64,000 nucleotides of DNA from Marmoricola sp. (GTDB lineage: Bacteria > Actinomycetota > Actinomycetes > Propionibacteriales > Nocardioidaceae): positions 1 through 64,000 of the forward strand of contig JAOPYC010000101.1 of the NCBI GenBank assembly GCA_025964795.1, given 5' to 3'. Made by a program: the position numbers and the translations under genes. Shown one piece after another: positions 31,836 to 40,609 of the stretch (position 1 is the first letter of the stretch; each line of letters starts with the position of its first letter). The notes under the pieces are model-generated. The model was not told the DNA's origin. It did not search any database and saw only the letters and a list, made by a program, of their open reading frames with translations.

Positions 31836-31837
31836 CC

Positions 31838-33808
31838 ATGAGCACCACCACCCCACCCACCGTCCGGCTCACCGTCGCGCAGGCGGTCGTCCTGTACCTG
31901 TCCCGGCAGTACTCCGTCGCCGACGGCGTACGCCGCCGGCTGGTCCCCGCCACCCTCGGGATCTTCGGTCACGGCAACGTCGCGGGCCTCGGCCAGGCCC
32001 TCGACCAGCTGGCCGAGCCGATGCCCTTCATCCAGGGGCGCAACGAGCAGGGCCTGGTCCACATGGCGACCGCCTTCGCCAAGCACACCCACCGGCACAG
32101 CACCCTGGCCGTCACCGCCTCCATCGGCCCCGGCGCGATGAACATGGTCACCGGTGCCGCGCTGGCGACCCTGAACCGCCTGCCCGTGCTGCTGCTCCCC
32201 GGGGACACCTACGCGACCCGGCACCAGGGCCCGGTCCTGCAGCAGCTCCAGCACCCGACGGACGCCGACCTCACCGTCAACGACGCGTTCCGGCCCGTCT
32301 CCCGGTTCTTCGACCGGATCACCCGGCCCGAGCAGCTGCTCACCGCGCTCCCGGCGGCGATGCGCACCCTCGTCGACCCGGTGGAGACCGGCGCGGTCGT
32401 GCTCTCACTCCCCCAGGACGTCCAGTCGCACGCCTACGACTTCCCCGCCGCGCTCTTCGACGAACGGGACTGGGTCATCCGCCGGCCGGCCCCCGACCAG
32501 TCCGAGATCGACGCGGTGGCGGCCCTCCTCGCGGCGGCCGAGAAGCCGCTGATCATCGCCGGCGGCGGCGTCGTCTACTCGCAGGCCTCCACCGAGCTGG
32601 AGCGTCTCGCCGCGTCGGTCGGCATCCCGGTCGCCGAGACCTTCGCGGGCAAGGGCGCCGTCCAGCAGGCCGCCTGGTGGCAGCTCGGCGGCATCGGCCT
32701 GGAGGGGACGCCCGCGACGAACACGCTGGCCCGGGAGGCCGACCTGGTCCTCACGGTCGGGTCCCGGCTGACCGACTTCACCACCGGCTCCCACTCGATC
32801 TTCGCCAACCCCGACGTCCGCTTCGCGAGCATCAACGTGAACGTCCACGACGCTGACCGGCTCGGAGCCGTCGGCATCATCGCCGACGCCAAGCGCGCCC
32901 TGGCCGCCCTGGCCGACGCCAGTGCCGGCGTACGCACCTCCGAGGCCTGGCGCGCGCGCACCGAGGAGCTGACCGCGGCGTGGAGCATCGAGCGCAGCGT
33001 CGCGCTCGACCCGGACCAGCTCTTCGACAAGGCGGCCGTGAGCGGCGACTCCGACGTGGTGACGACCACGGACGCGGTCCTCACCCAGGGACAGGTCATC
33101 GGTGTCCTCCAGGAGCACGCCCAATCCGGCGACGTGATCATCGCGGCTGCCGGAGGGCCTCCCGGGGACCTGCAGAAGGTGTGGGACGCGACCGACGGTC
33201 GCACCTGCCACCTCGAGTTCGGCTTCTCCTGCATGGGCTACGAGATCCCGGCGGCGATCGGCGTGCGCCTGGCCCACCCCGACCCCGACGCCCGGATCAC
33301 CGCGTTCCTCGGGGACGGCACCTTCCTGATGGCGCCCACCGAGCTGGTCACCGCGGCCCAGGAGGGTCTCCCGATCACCCTGGTCATCCCGGAGAACCAC
33401 GGCTACCAGGTCATCCACCGGTTGCAGATGGGGCGCAGCGGCCGCGAGTTCGGCAACGAGTTCCGCTACCGCACCACCGGCCTGCAGATCGCCGGGGCCG
33501 AGGCCGCGGACAAGGCCGCCCGCCTGGACGGCGACTACCTGTCCGTCGACCTGGTCCAGGTCGCGGCCGGCCTGGGGGCACGCGCCGTCCGCGCGGTCAC
33601 CGCCAGAGACCTGCGTACGGCGCTGCAGGAGACCCGCGGCCACCAGGGCACGGTCGTCATCGTCGTCGACGCGATCCCGCACGCCGACCTCCCCGGGGCC
33701 GGTGTCTGGTGGGACGTCGCGCCGGCCGAGGTGTCCGAGATCCCGACCGTGCCCCCGTTGCGCGCGGACTACGAGGTCGGGCGCCAGACCCAGCGGTTCT
33801 TCGGATGA
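31838..33808 (+). CDS. iolD: IolD-like ThDP-dependent trihydroxycyclohexane-1,2-dione hydrolase
   Basis: 656 aa from ATG 31838, two bases after the ALDH stop. It has the acetolactate-synthase-like three-domain fold. IolD signatures are PATLGIFGHGNVAGLGQAL, FIQGRNEQGLVHMATAFAK (catalytic Glu region), ASIGPGAMNMVTGAALAT and LLLPGDTYATR, with a ThDP motif GDGTFLMAPTEL near residue 491 and a trailing EN. IolD hydrolytically opens the diketo-cyclitol ring in inositol catabolism. Its presence defines the operon as a ring-opening cyclitol pathway, although the following steps here differ from the standard iol route. Confidence 0.93.
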   Translation: MSTTTPPTVRLTVAQAVVLYLSRQYSVADGVRRRLVPATLGIFGHGNVAGLGQALDQLAEPMPFIQGRNEQGLVHMATAFAKHTHRHSTLAVTASIGPGAMNMVTGAALATLNRLPVLLLPGDTYATRHQGPVLQQLQHPTDADLTVNDAFRPVSRFFDRITRPEQLLTALPAAMRTLVDPVETGAVVLSLPQDVQSHAYDFPAALFDERDWVIRRPAPDQSEIDAVAALLAAAEKPLIIAGGGVVYSQASTELERLAASVGIPVAETFAGKGAVQQAAWWQLGGIGLEGTPATNTLAREADLVLTVGSRLTDFTTGSHSIFANPDVRFASINVNVHDADRLGAVGIIADAKRALAALADASAGVRTSEAWRARTEELTAAWSIERSVALDPDQLFDKAAVSGDSDVVTTTDAVLTQGQVIGVLQEHAQSGDVIIAAAGGPPGDLQKVWDATDGRTCHLEFGFSCMGYEIPAAIGVRLAHPDPDARITAFLGDGTFLMAPTELVTAAQEGLPITLVIPENHGYQVIHRLQMGRSGREFGNEFRYRTTGLQIAGAEAADKAARLDGDYLSVDLVQVAAGLGARAVRAVTARDLRTALQETRGHQGTVVIVVDAIPHADLPGAGVWWDVAPAEVSEIPTVPPLRADYEVGRQTQRFFG

Positions 33809-34596
33809 GCACCGTCTCCCTGACGCCGCTCGACGGTGGCGCCCTGGCAGGGTCCGTCCGTGGCGGTGAGACCACCCTGGGCACCTTCATCGGCATGGCC
33901 ACCCCGGTCAGCGCCGAGGTATGCGCGGCCTCCGGGTTCGACTGGGTGCTGCTCGACCTCGAGCACGGCGCCGGGGGCGAGGAGCAGGTGCGTGACGTCG
34001 TCCCGGCCGCCGGCAGCTACGGCGTCCCGACCCTCGTCCGCGTCGAGGCCGCGGAGCGGATCCGCATCGGCCGGGCGCTGGACTGCGGGGCTGCGGGCAT
34101 CATGCTGCCGCGGCTGAACAGCGCCGCGGAGGTCGAGAGCGCCCTGGCCCACCTGCGCTACCCGCCGGCCGGCGACCGCGGGGTCGCCACCTACAACCGG
34201 GCCTGCCGGTTCGGCCTGGACCCCGACGCGCTGGACCGCGCCGACCAGGAGACGCTCTGCGTGGTCCAGATCGAGTCCGCCGCGGCCGTGGACGCCGCTG
34301 ACGACATCGCCGCCCTCGACGGGGTCGACGTGCTGTTCATCGGCCCCCGTGACCTCAGCCACGACCTCGGCGTACCCGGCGACCTCACCGCCCCCGCCTA
34401 CGTCGAGGCCCTGAAGACGGTCCTGGCCGCCGCGCGTCGCCACGACAAGTCCGCCGGGATGCTCGTGCCCGACGGCGCCGCGGCCGCCGCGCGCCTCGCC
34501 CAGGGATGGTCGTTCCTGGCCATCGGCTCGGACTCCACCCTGCTCGCCGCGACCATCCGGGCCGAGCTCGACCAGGCCCTCTCCACCACCTCCTGA
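33805..34596 (+). CDS. HpcH/HpaI-family (2-keto-3-deoxy acid) aldolase
   Basis: 263 aa, ATGA overlap with iolD. Class II HpcH/HpaI aldolase features: LGTFIGMATPVSAEVCAASGFDWVLLDLEHG, LVRVEAAERIRIGRALDCGAAGIMLPRL, metal-binding Glu in VVQIESAAAV and Asp in FIGPRDLSHDLG. These enzymes retro-aldol cleave 4-hydroxy-2-keto acids to pyruvate plus an aldehyde. In place of the IolC/IolJ kinase-aldolase pair of classical inositol degradation, this gene suggests a non-phosphorylative lower pathway after ring opening (inference). Confidence 0.9.
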   Translation: MSTVSLTPLDGGALAGSVRGGETTLGTFIGMATPVSAEVCAASGFDWVLLDLEHGAGGEEQVRDVVPAAGSYGVPTLVRVEAAERIRIGRALDCGAAGIMLPRLNSAAEVESALAHLRYPPAGDRGVATYNRACRFGLDPDALDRADQETLCVVQIESAAAVDAADDIAALDGVDVLFIGPRDLSHDLGVPGDLTAPAYVEALKTVLAAARRHDKSAGMLVPDGAAAAARLAQGWSFLAIGSDSTLLAATIRAELDQALSTTS

Positions 34597-34629
34597 ACCG
34601 CCTCCCCCCTCACCGAAAGAAGACACCCC

Positions 34630-35880
34630 ATGGTTGGACACGTCACCGCCGACGGCTACACCGAGCTGGGCATCGGCCTGATCAGCGTGGGCTGGATGGG
34701 CAAGCTGCACACCAAGGCCTACCAGGCCGTCTCGACGGTCTACCCGGAGCTGAAGATCAGGACCCGGCTGGTCCACGCCGCCGACAACGCGCCGGACCGC
34801 GCCGACTACGCCCGCGAGGTGCTGGGCTACGCCAAGGGCAGCACCGACTACCGGGCGGTCCTCGCCGACCCGGACGTCGACGTGGTCTCGATCTGCGCCC
34901 CCAACCTGCTGCACCGCGAGATCGGCATCGCGGCCGCCGAGGCCGGGAAGCCGTTCTGGATCGAGAAGCCGGTCGGCCGTGACTCCGACGACACCGGAGC
35001 CGTGGCGGACGCGGCCCGCGCCGCCGGCGTCGTCACCTCGATCGGCTACAACTACCGGCACGTCCCGGCGGTGGAGCGGATCCGCGACCTGATCGCGAAC
35101 GGCGACCTGGGCCGGATCACCAACGTGCGTGCGGTGTTCTTCAACGGCTACGCCTCCGAGCCCAACGGCGCGCTGTCGTGGCGGTTCAAGAAGGACCTGG
35201 CCGGCAGCGGCGCCCTGGGCGACCTGCTCAGCCACGTCGTAGACCTCGTCCAGTACGTCGTGGGACCCATCACCGACGTCACCGCCCTCCTCTCGACGAT
35301 CCACCAGCAGCGCCCGATCCTGCCAATGGGCTCGGGCACGCACTTCGTCGTGATCGAGGAGGGGGAGCTCGGCGACGTCGAGAACGACGACTACGCCGGC
35401 GCGCTCGTCCGGTTCGCGGCGGACTCGCCGGGCGCCGGAGCCGTCGGCACCCTCGAGGCGTCCCGGGTCATCGTCGGTCCGCAGTGCGGCCTCGGCTTCG
35501 AGATCTACGGCACCGAGGGGTCGGCGTCGTGGAACTTCGAGCGGATGAACGAGCTCCAGCTCGCGATCGGGCGCACCGGTCCCAACCAGGGCTACACGAC
35601 CATCCTGGGCAACCAGTCCCAGGGGGACTACGCGCACTTCCAGCCCGGCCCCGGCAACGCCCTGGGGTACGACGACCTCAAGATCGTCGAGGCCAAGAAG
35701 TTCCTGGTCGCCGTCACCGGTGGGGAGCAGCACAACTCCACCATCGAGGAGGCCCTGGCCGACGCCGAGGTCATCTCGGCCGCCGCCGCCTCGGCGCTCG
35801 ACGGCCAGTGGCACCGGGTCCCCGAGGTTCCCGGCGCCACGTTCGGCCACCCACGCGCAGCCGTCCCGGCCCATGCCTGA
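34630..35880 (+). CDS. Gfo/Idh/MocA oxidoreductase 1
   Basis: 416 aa. It has an N-terminal Rossmann region (GIGLISVGWMGKLHTKAYQ), an EKP motif (FWIEKPVGRDSDD), and the C-terminal alpha/beta domain with SGALGDLLSHVVDLVQYVVG containing the catalytic G-x-x-x-D-x-x-x-H pattern. It is longer than canonical IolG (about 340 aa). NAD(P)-linked oxidation of a cyclitol or sugar hydroxyl is expected. GAAAGAAG lies about nine bases before the ATG. One of three paralogous but divergent members in the operon. Confidence 0.9.
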   Translation: MVGHVTADGYTELGIGLISVGWMGKLHTKAYQAVSTVYPELKIRTRLVHAADNAPDRADYAREVLGYAKGSTDYRAVLADPDVDVVSICAPNLLHREIGIAAAEAGKPFWIEKPVGRDSDDTGAVADAARAAGVVTSIGYNYRHVPAVERIRDLIANGDLGRITNVRAVFFNGYASEPNGALSWRFKKDLAGSGALGDLLSHVVDLVQYVVGPITDVTALLSTIHQQRPILPMGSGTHFVVIEEGELGDVENDDYAGALVRFAADSPGAGAVGTLEASRVIVGPQCGLGFEIYGTEGSASWNFERMNELQLAIGRTGPNQGYTTILGNQSQGDYAHFQPGPGNALGYDDLKIVEAKKFLVAVTGGEQHNSTIEEALADAEVISAAAASALDGQWHRVPEVPGATFGHPRAAVPAHA

Positions 35881-36835
35881 GCCGTTGCCGCTGGTGGTCG
35901 GGCTCGGGGTGGTGGATCCTGAGCTGGTCGCCGGGGCCTTCGCCGGTCGGTGCCGCTTCGCCGCGGACCCGGACGAGGCCGAGCTGCTCGAGGCGCAGGG
36001 CGCCATCGCGCGTGCCGACGCCACCATCGACCGCGCCTTCCTCGACCGCACCCCCCGGCTGCGTGTGGTCGCGCGCACCGGCGTCGGCGTGGACCGCGTC
36101 GACCTGGACACGGCCACCGCTCGTGGGATCGCGGTCGTGGTCACGCCCGGCAGCGGTGCCGTCGCGGTCGCGGAAGGCGCCATCGCCATGGCCATGCACC
36201 TGGTCAAGAGGTTCGGGCGGCTGACCGAGCTGGTCCGCTCCGGGCGCTGGGCCGACCGTGGCTCGGTCACCGTGGGCGACCTCGCCGGGTCCACCCTCGG
36301 CGTGGTCGGGTTCGGCCGGATCGGTCGGCACGCGGCGACGCTGGGTGAGGCCCTGGGCATGAAGGTCCTGGCCTACGACCCCGTCGCCGAACCACCGGCG
36401 GCCCACCGCTGCGCCACGTTGACCGAGCTGGTGTCCCACAGCGACGTGATCACCCTGCACCTGCCGCTGACCCCGGACACCCACCACCTGCTCGACGCCG
36501 AGATGCTGGCCCTGACCAAGCCGGGCGCGATCCTCGTCAACTGCGGTCGCGGGTCGCTGATCGACAACGACGCGGCGTACGGCGCGCTGCTCGCCGGTCG
36601 CCTCGGCGGCGTCGGGCTGGACGTGTTCGACCCGGAGCCGCCGCAGCACCACCCGCTGTTCGACCACCCCGACGTCGTGCTCACCCCGCACCTGATGGGC
36701 CTGAGCACCCAGGCGACGGCGGCCACCTTCACCGCGGCGGCCACCGGCGTCGTGGACGTCCTCGAGGGGCGCGAGCCCGCGGCCGTGGCCAACCCGGACT
36801 GGCGGCACGTCCCGGCGACCGGGGGCACGCGATGA
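35873..36835 (+). CDS. D-isomer-specific 2-hydroxyacid dehydrogenase
   Basis: 320 aa, starting eight bases inside the end of the previous gene. NAD-binding motif LGVVGFGRIGRHAATLG (about residues 142-158), catalytic Arg in VNCGRGSLID, Glu in FDPEPPQHHPLF and His in LTPHLMGLS. It would interconvert a 2-keto acid and D-2-hydroxy acid. In this operon it may reduce or oxidise a hydroxy-acid intermediate from the aldolase branch. Confidence 0.9.
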   Translation: MPEPLPLVVGLGVVDPELVAGAFAGRCRFAADPDEAELLEAQGAIARADATIDRAFLDRTPRLRVVARTGVGVDRVDLDTATARGIAVVVTPGSGAVAVAEGAIAMAMHLVKRFGRLTELVRSGRWADRGSVTVGDLAGSTLGVVGFGRIGRHAATLGEALGMKVLAYDPVAEPPAAHRCATLTELVSHSDVITLHLPLTPDTHHLLDAEMLALTKPGAILVNCGRGSLIDNDAAYGALLAGRLGGVGLDVFDPEPPQHHPLFDHPDVVLTPHLMGLSTQATAATFTAAATGVVDVLEGREPAAVANPDWRHVPATGGTR

Positions 36836-37614
36836 AGGACCTGCTCCACGACAAGGTCGTGCTGGTCACGGGGGCCACGCAGGGACTGGGGGCCGGGATC
36901 GCCCGCGCCGCCGCCCGGGAGGGCGCCACGCTCGTCCTCTCCGGCCGCCACACGGAGCGAGGCGAGCAGGTCGCCGCCGAGCTCGCAGCTGCCGGGGCCG
37001 AGGCGAGCTTCGTGCGGGCCGACATCACGGACGTGACCCAGGCCGTCTCCGCGGTGGAGGAGACGGTACGACGGCACGGGCGGATCGACTCCCTCGTCAA
37101 TTCCGCCGGGCTGACGTCACGCGGCACCCTGCTGGACACCACCGAGGAGCTGTTCGACGAGCACGTCGCGGTCAACCTGAAGGCGCCGTTCTTCCTGATG
37201 CAGGCCGCCGTCGCCGACATGGTGCGGCGCGGAGCACCCGGGACGATCGCCAACATCATCTCCATCGACTCCCACGGTGGGCAGTCCTTCCTCGCGCCGT
37301 ACGTCGCCGCCAAGGCCGGTCTCGCCGGCCTGACCCGCAACGCCGCGCACGCCCACCGCTGGGACCGCATCCGGATCAACGGCCTGAACATCGGCTGGTC
37401 GGCCACCGACGGCGAGGACCTGACCCAGCGGCAGTCCCACGACGCCGACCCCGACTGGCAGCAGCGAGCCGGCAAGGCACTGCCCATGGGCAAGCTCGGC
37501 CAGGTCGACGAGATCGCCGACTTCGTGGCGTTCCTGCTCTCCGAGCGCAGCGGCGTCGTCACCGGTTCCGTCATCGACTGGGACCAGAACGTCATCGGTG
37601 GTCTCGGTGACTGA
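36832..37614 (+). CDS. Short-chain dehydrogenase/reductase
   Basis: 260 aa, ATGA overlap with the preceding gene. Classical SDR: cofactor motif VTGATQGLGAGIARAAA (about 11-27), NSAG at about 90-93, catalytic Ser in IISIDSHGG, and YVAAKAG (YxxxK). The C-terminal GVVTGSVIDWDQNVIGG is typical of SDRs acting on sugars and polyols. Probable fourth cyclitol/sugar oxidoreductase of the operon. Confidence 0.9.
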   Translation: MKDLLHDKVVLVTGATQGLGAGIARAAAREGATLVLSGRHTERGEQVAAELAAAGAEASFVRADITDVTQAVSAVEETVRRHGRIDSLVNSAGLTSRGTLLDTTEELFDEHVAVNLKAPFFLMQAAVADMVRRGAPGTIANIISIDSHGGQSFLAPYVAAKAGLAGLTRNAAHAHRWDRIRINGLNIGWSATDGEDLTQRQSHDADPDWQQRAGKALPMGKLGQVDEIADFVAFLLSERSGVVTGSVIDWDQNVIGGLGD

Positions 37615-37656
37615 GCAACTCCCTGCCCCGCACCGTCTCTCGCAAAGGAAACCGCC

Positions 37657-38658
37657 ATGCGTCTAGGTCTCATCGGGCTCGGCCGGATCGGCGCGTTCCA
37701 CGCCGACACCCTGTCCCACCTCGAGGGCGTCGACTCGCTCGTCGTCACCGACGCGGTGCCGGCGGTCACCGCCTCCGTCGCAGAGCGCTTCGGCGCCGAG
37801 GTCGCCGACTCACCGGAGGCGCTGATCGCCAGCGGCGTCGACGGGATCGTGATCGCCGCGGCCACGGGGGCCCACACCGCGCTGATCAGGGCGGGCGTCG
37901 ACGCCGGCCTCCCGGTCTTCTGCGAGAAGCCGTTGTCCGGCGTCGTCGACGAGGCCGTCGCCATCGCCGCCCATGTCACCGCCAGTGGCGTTCCCGTCCA
38001 GATCGGCTACCCCCGGCGGTTCGACCCGGCCTACCTCGCAGCCCGCAACGCGGTGGCCGACGGTGAGCTCGGCTGGGTGCACACCGTGCGGTCGACGACC
38101 CTCGACCCCGCGCCGCCGCCCCGTGACTACATCGCCGGCTCGGGCGGGATCTTCCGCGACTGCTCGGTCCACGACTTCGACACCGTGCGCTGGGTCACCG
38201 GCCGGGAGGTCGTCGAGGTCTACGCCACCGGAAGTGCCCGCGGTGACGACTTCTTCGCCGAGCTGGGCGACGTCGCCACCGCCCAGACCCTGCTCACCTT
38301 CGAGGACGGCGCCACCGCGGTGGTCTCCAACACCCGCTACAACCCCAGCGGGCACGACGTACGCCTCGAGCTGCACGGGACCGCGGACAGCGTCGCCGCC
38401 GGCTGGTCGGACCACACGCCGCTGCGCAACCTCGAGCCTGGCTCGAGCTGGCCGACCGGCAAGCCCTGGACGTTCTTCATGGACCGGCTGGCCGACGCGT
38501 TCGTCGCCGAGCTGACCGCCTTCACCGACGTCGTCGCCGGGCGCCGGCCCAGTCCCTGCACCGTCGACGACGCCCTCGCCGTGACCTGGATGGCCGAGGC
38601 GGCAACCCTTTCCCTGCAACAGCACCGTCCGGTGCAGATCACCGAGGTACAGAAATGA
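37657..38658 (+). CDS. iolG: IolG-like inositol 2-dehydrogenase (Gfo/Idh/MocA 2)
   Basis: 333 aa, length typical of IolG. Rossmann motif LIGLGRIGAFHADTLSHLEGV, EKP motif FCEKPLSGVV, QIGYPRRFDPAYLAARNAV, and FRDCSVHDFDTVRWVTGREVVEVYATG with the catalytic D-x-x-x-H-D pattern. These are close to myo-inositol 2-dehydrogenases. AAAGGAAA precedes the ATG after a 42-bp gap, and the gene overlaps iolE by ATGA. Would oxidise the cyclitol to an inosose. Confidence 0.85.
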   Translation: MRLGLIGLGRIGAFHADTLSHLEGVDSLVVTDAVPAVTASVAERFGAEVADSPEALIASGVDGIVIAAATGAHTALIRAGVDAGLPVFCEKPLSGVVDEAVAIAAHVTASGVPVQIGYPRRFDPAYLAARNAVADGELGWVHTVRSTTLDPAPPPRDYIAGSGGIFRDCSVHDFDTVRWVTGREVVEVYATGSARGDDFFAELGDVATAQTLLTFEDGATAVVSNTRYNPSGHDVRLELHGTADSVAAGWSDHTPLRNLEPGSSWPTGKPWTFFMDRLADAFVAELTAFTDVVAGRRPSPCTVDDALAVTWMAEAATLSLQQHRPVQITEVQK

Positions 38659-39563
38659 CCACCACGCCCACCCCCTCCGCAGCCGGTCAGCCCCGGATCG
38701 CCGGCGCGCCGATCTCCTGGGGCGTCTGCGAGGTCCCCAACTGGGGCTACCAGCTCACCCCGGGCCGTGTGCTCGCCGAGATGCGCGACGTCGGCCTGTC
38801 CGCCACCGAGCTCGGCCCGGAGGGCTTCCTGCCCGCCGACCCCGGGCAGATGGCCGACGTGCTGGGAGCACATCAGCTCAGCGCCGTCGGCGGCTTCACC
38901 CCCGTGGTGATGCACCAACCGGGTCACGACCCGCTGCCGGCCATCGACCGGATCCTCGACCAGTACCAGGCCACCAACGCCGAGGTCCTCGTGCTCTCCG
39001 CGACGTCGGGACTCGACGGCTACGACAGCCGTCCCACCCTCGACCACGACGGCTGGGACCTGTTGCTCGGCAACCTGAACCGGATCAGCGCCCGCGCTGC
39101 CGAGCGCGGGGTGCGTGCCGTCCTGCACCCCCACGTGGGCACCATGGTGGAGAACGGCGAGGAGGTGCAGCGCGTGCTCAGCGGCTCGTCCGTCTCCCTG
39201 TGCCTCGACACCGGTCACCTGCTGATCGGCGGCACCGACCCCGCGGACCTCACCCGGCAGGCCCCCGAGCGCATCGCGCACACCCACCTCAAGGACGTCG
39301 ACAGCCAGATCGCGGCCAAGGTCCAGGCCGGCCGGCTCAGCTACACCGAGGCCGTGGTCGAGGGGATGTACCGGCCGCTGGGCACCGGGGACGTCGACGT
39401 CGAGTCCATCGTCAGCACCCTGCAGGACAACGGGTACGCCGGCTGGTACACCCTCGAGCAGGACACCATCCTCACCGAGGAGCCCCGCGCAGAGGGACCT
39501 GTGACCGACGTACGCACGAGCGCCGACTACGTCCGCAGCCTGCTCGCGCTCGCGACGAGGTGA
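38655..39563 (+). CDS. iolE: IolE-like inosose dehydratase / TIM-barrel isomerase
   Basis: 302 aa xylose-isomerase-like TIM barrel. It begins with IAGAPISWGVCEVPNWGYQL, the hallmark of inosose dehydratases, and shows AVLHPHVGTMVENGEEV, LCLDTGHLLIGG, HTHLKDVDS and GWYTLEQDTIL, which provide the metal-binding Glu/Asp/His/Glu set. It dehydrates 2-keto-inositol to the diketone that IolD hydrolyses. Together with iolG and iolD it completes the first three steps of an inositol-type route. Confidence 0.88.
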   Translation: MTTTPTPSAAGQPRIAGAPISWGVCEVPNWGYQLTPGRVLAEMRDVGLSATELGPEGFLPADPGQMADVLGAHQLSAVGGFTPVVMHQPGHDPLPAIDRILDQYQATNAEVLVLSATSGLDGYDSRPTLDHDGWDLLLGNLNRISARAAERGVRAVLHPHVGTMVENGEEVQRVLSGSSVSLCLDTGHLLIGGTDPADLTRQAPERIAHTHLKDVDSQIAAKVQAGRLSYTEAVVEGMYRPLGTGDVDVESIVSTLQDNGYAGWYTLEQDTILTEEPRAEGPVTDVRTSADYVRSLLALATR

Positions 39564-39571
39564 CCGGAACC

Positions 39572-40609
39572 ATGGAACCGCTGCGCGTCGGGGTGCTGGG
39601 GGCGGCCCGCATCAGCGAGCTGTCCATCATCGGGCCGGCGGCGGCCACCGGGACGCGGCTCGTCGCGGTGGCCGCGCGGGACCGGGGCCGGGCCGAGGCC
39701 TTCGCCAGCACCCACGGCGTCGAGCGGGTCCTGGACTCCTACGCGGACGTGGTGGACGACCCCGAGGTCGAAGCGGTCTACAACCCGCTGGCGAACAGCC
39801 TGCACGCCCCGTGGAACAAGGCGGCGATCCTCGCCGGGAAGCACGTGCTGACCGAGAAGCCGTTCGCCAGCAACACTGCTGAGGCCGCGCAGGTGCGCGA
39901 CCTGGCGCGCGGTCGCTCGCTCGTGCTGTTCGAGGGGTTCCACTACCTCTACCACCCGCTGATGAAGCGGCTGATGTCGCTGCTCGCCGGCGGGGAGCTG
40001 GGCACGCTGCGACGTGTCGAGAGCACCATGCTCATGTCCGCGCCCGACGCGAGCGACCCGCGATGGTCGCTCGACCTCGCCGGCGGGGCGCTGATGGACC
40101 TCGGCTGCTACGCCCTGCACGCCCAGCGCGTCCTCGGAGACTTCGCCGGGGGCGAGCCCACGCTCGTCGACGCCATGGGCGCCGAGGGGGACGGCTTCCC
40201 CGGCGTGGACGCCTGGGCCGACGCCTACCTGGAGTTCCCCTCCGGAGCCACCGGCCTCGCACGGTGCAGCATGACCAGCGACCACTGGGACATGTCGCTG
40301 CGGGTGGTCGGATCCGCCGGCGAGGCATACATCCCCGACTTCCTCTACCAGAAGTACGACGACCGGATCATCGTGCGGACCGGCGCCGGCGAGCGCACGG
40401 AGCACTGCGGCGACGCCACGTCGTACACCTACCAGCTCGAGGCCTTCGTCGACGCCGTCCGCCAGGGTGCGCCCTACCGCACCGGCGCCGACGACGCGGT
40501 CGCGACGATGGCGCTGATCGACAGCTGCTACCGCTCGATCGGCCTCCAGCCCCGCCCGTCGTACGCCGGACAGCTCATCACTTCCACCCCAGGAGGCACG
40601 ACTCCATGA
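39572..40609 (+). CDS. Gfo/Idh/MocA oxidoreductase 3
   Basis: 345 aa. Motifs: RVGVLGAARISELSIIGPA, VYNPLANSLHAPWNKAAILAG, VLTEKPFASN, LFEGFHYLYHPLMKRL and AGGALMDLGCYALHAQRVL. The EGFHYRYHP-type segment is found in the dimeric dihydrodiol dehydrogenase/glucose-fructose oxidoreductase branch, distinct from IolG. Therefore it probably acts on a different hydroxyl or different ring isomer. Overlaps the following dioxygenase gene by ATGA. Confidence 0.88.
   Translation: MEPLRVGVLGAARISELSIIGPAAATGTRLVAVAARDRGRAEAFASTHGVERVLDSYADVVDDPEVEAVYNPLANSLHAPWNKAAILAGKHVLTEKPFASNTAEAAQVRDLARGRSLVLFEGFHYLYHPLMKRLMSLLAGGELGTLRRVESTMLMSAPDASDPRWSLDLAGGALMDLGCYALHAQRVLGDFAGGEPTLVDAMGAEGDGFPGVDAWADAYLEFPSGATGLARCSMTSDHWDMSLRVVGSAGEAYIPDFLYQKYDDRIIVRTGAGERTEHCGDATSYTYQLEAFVDAVRQGAPYRTGADDAVATMALIDSCYRSIGLQPRPSYAGQLITSTPGGTTP

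Noticed and set aside
30428-31837. Possible 470-residue N-terminal extension of IolD
   Set aside because: The frame stays open only because it is the alternate frame of the aldehyde dehydrogenase gene; IolD homology begins at the ATG at 31838.
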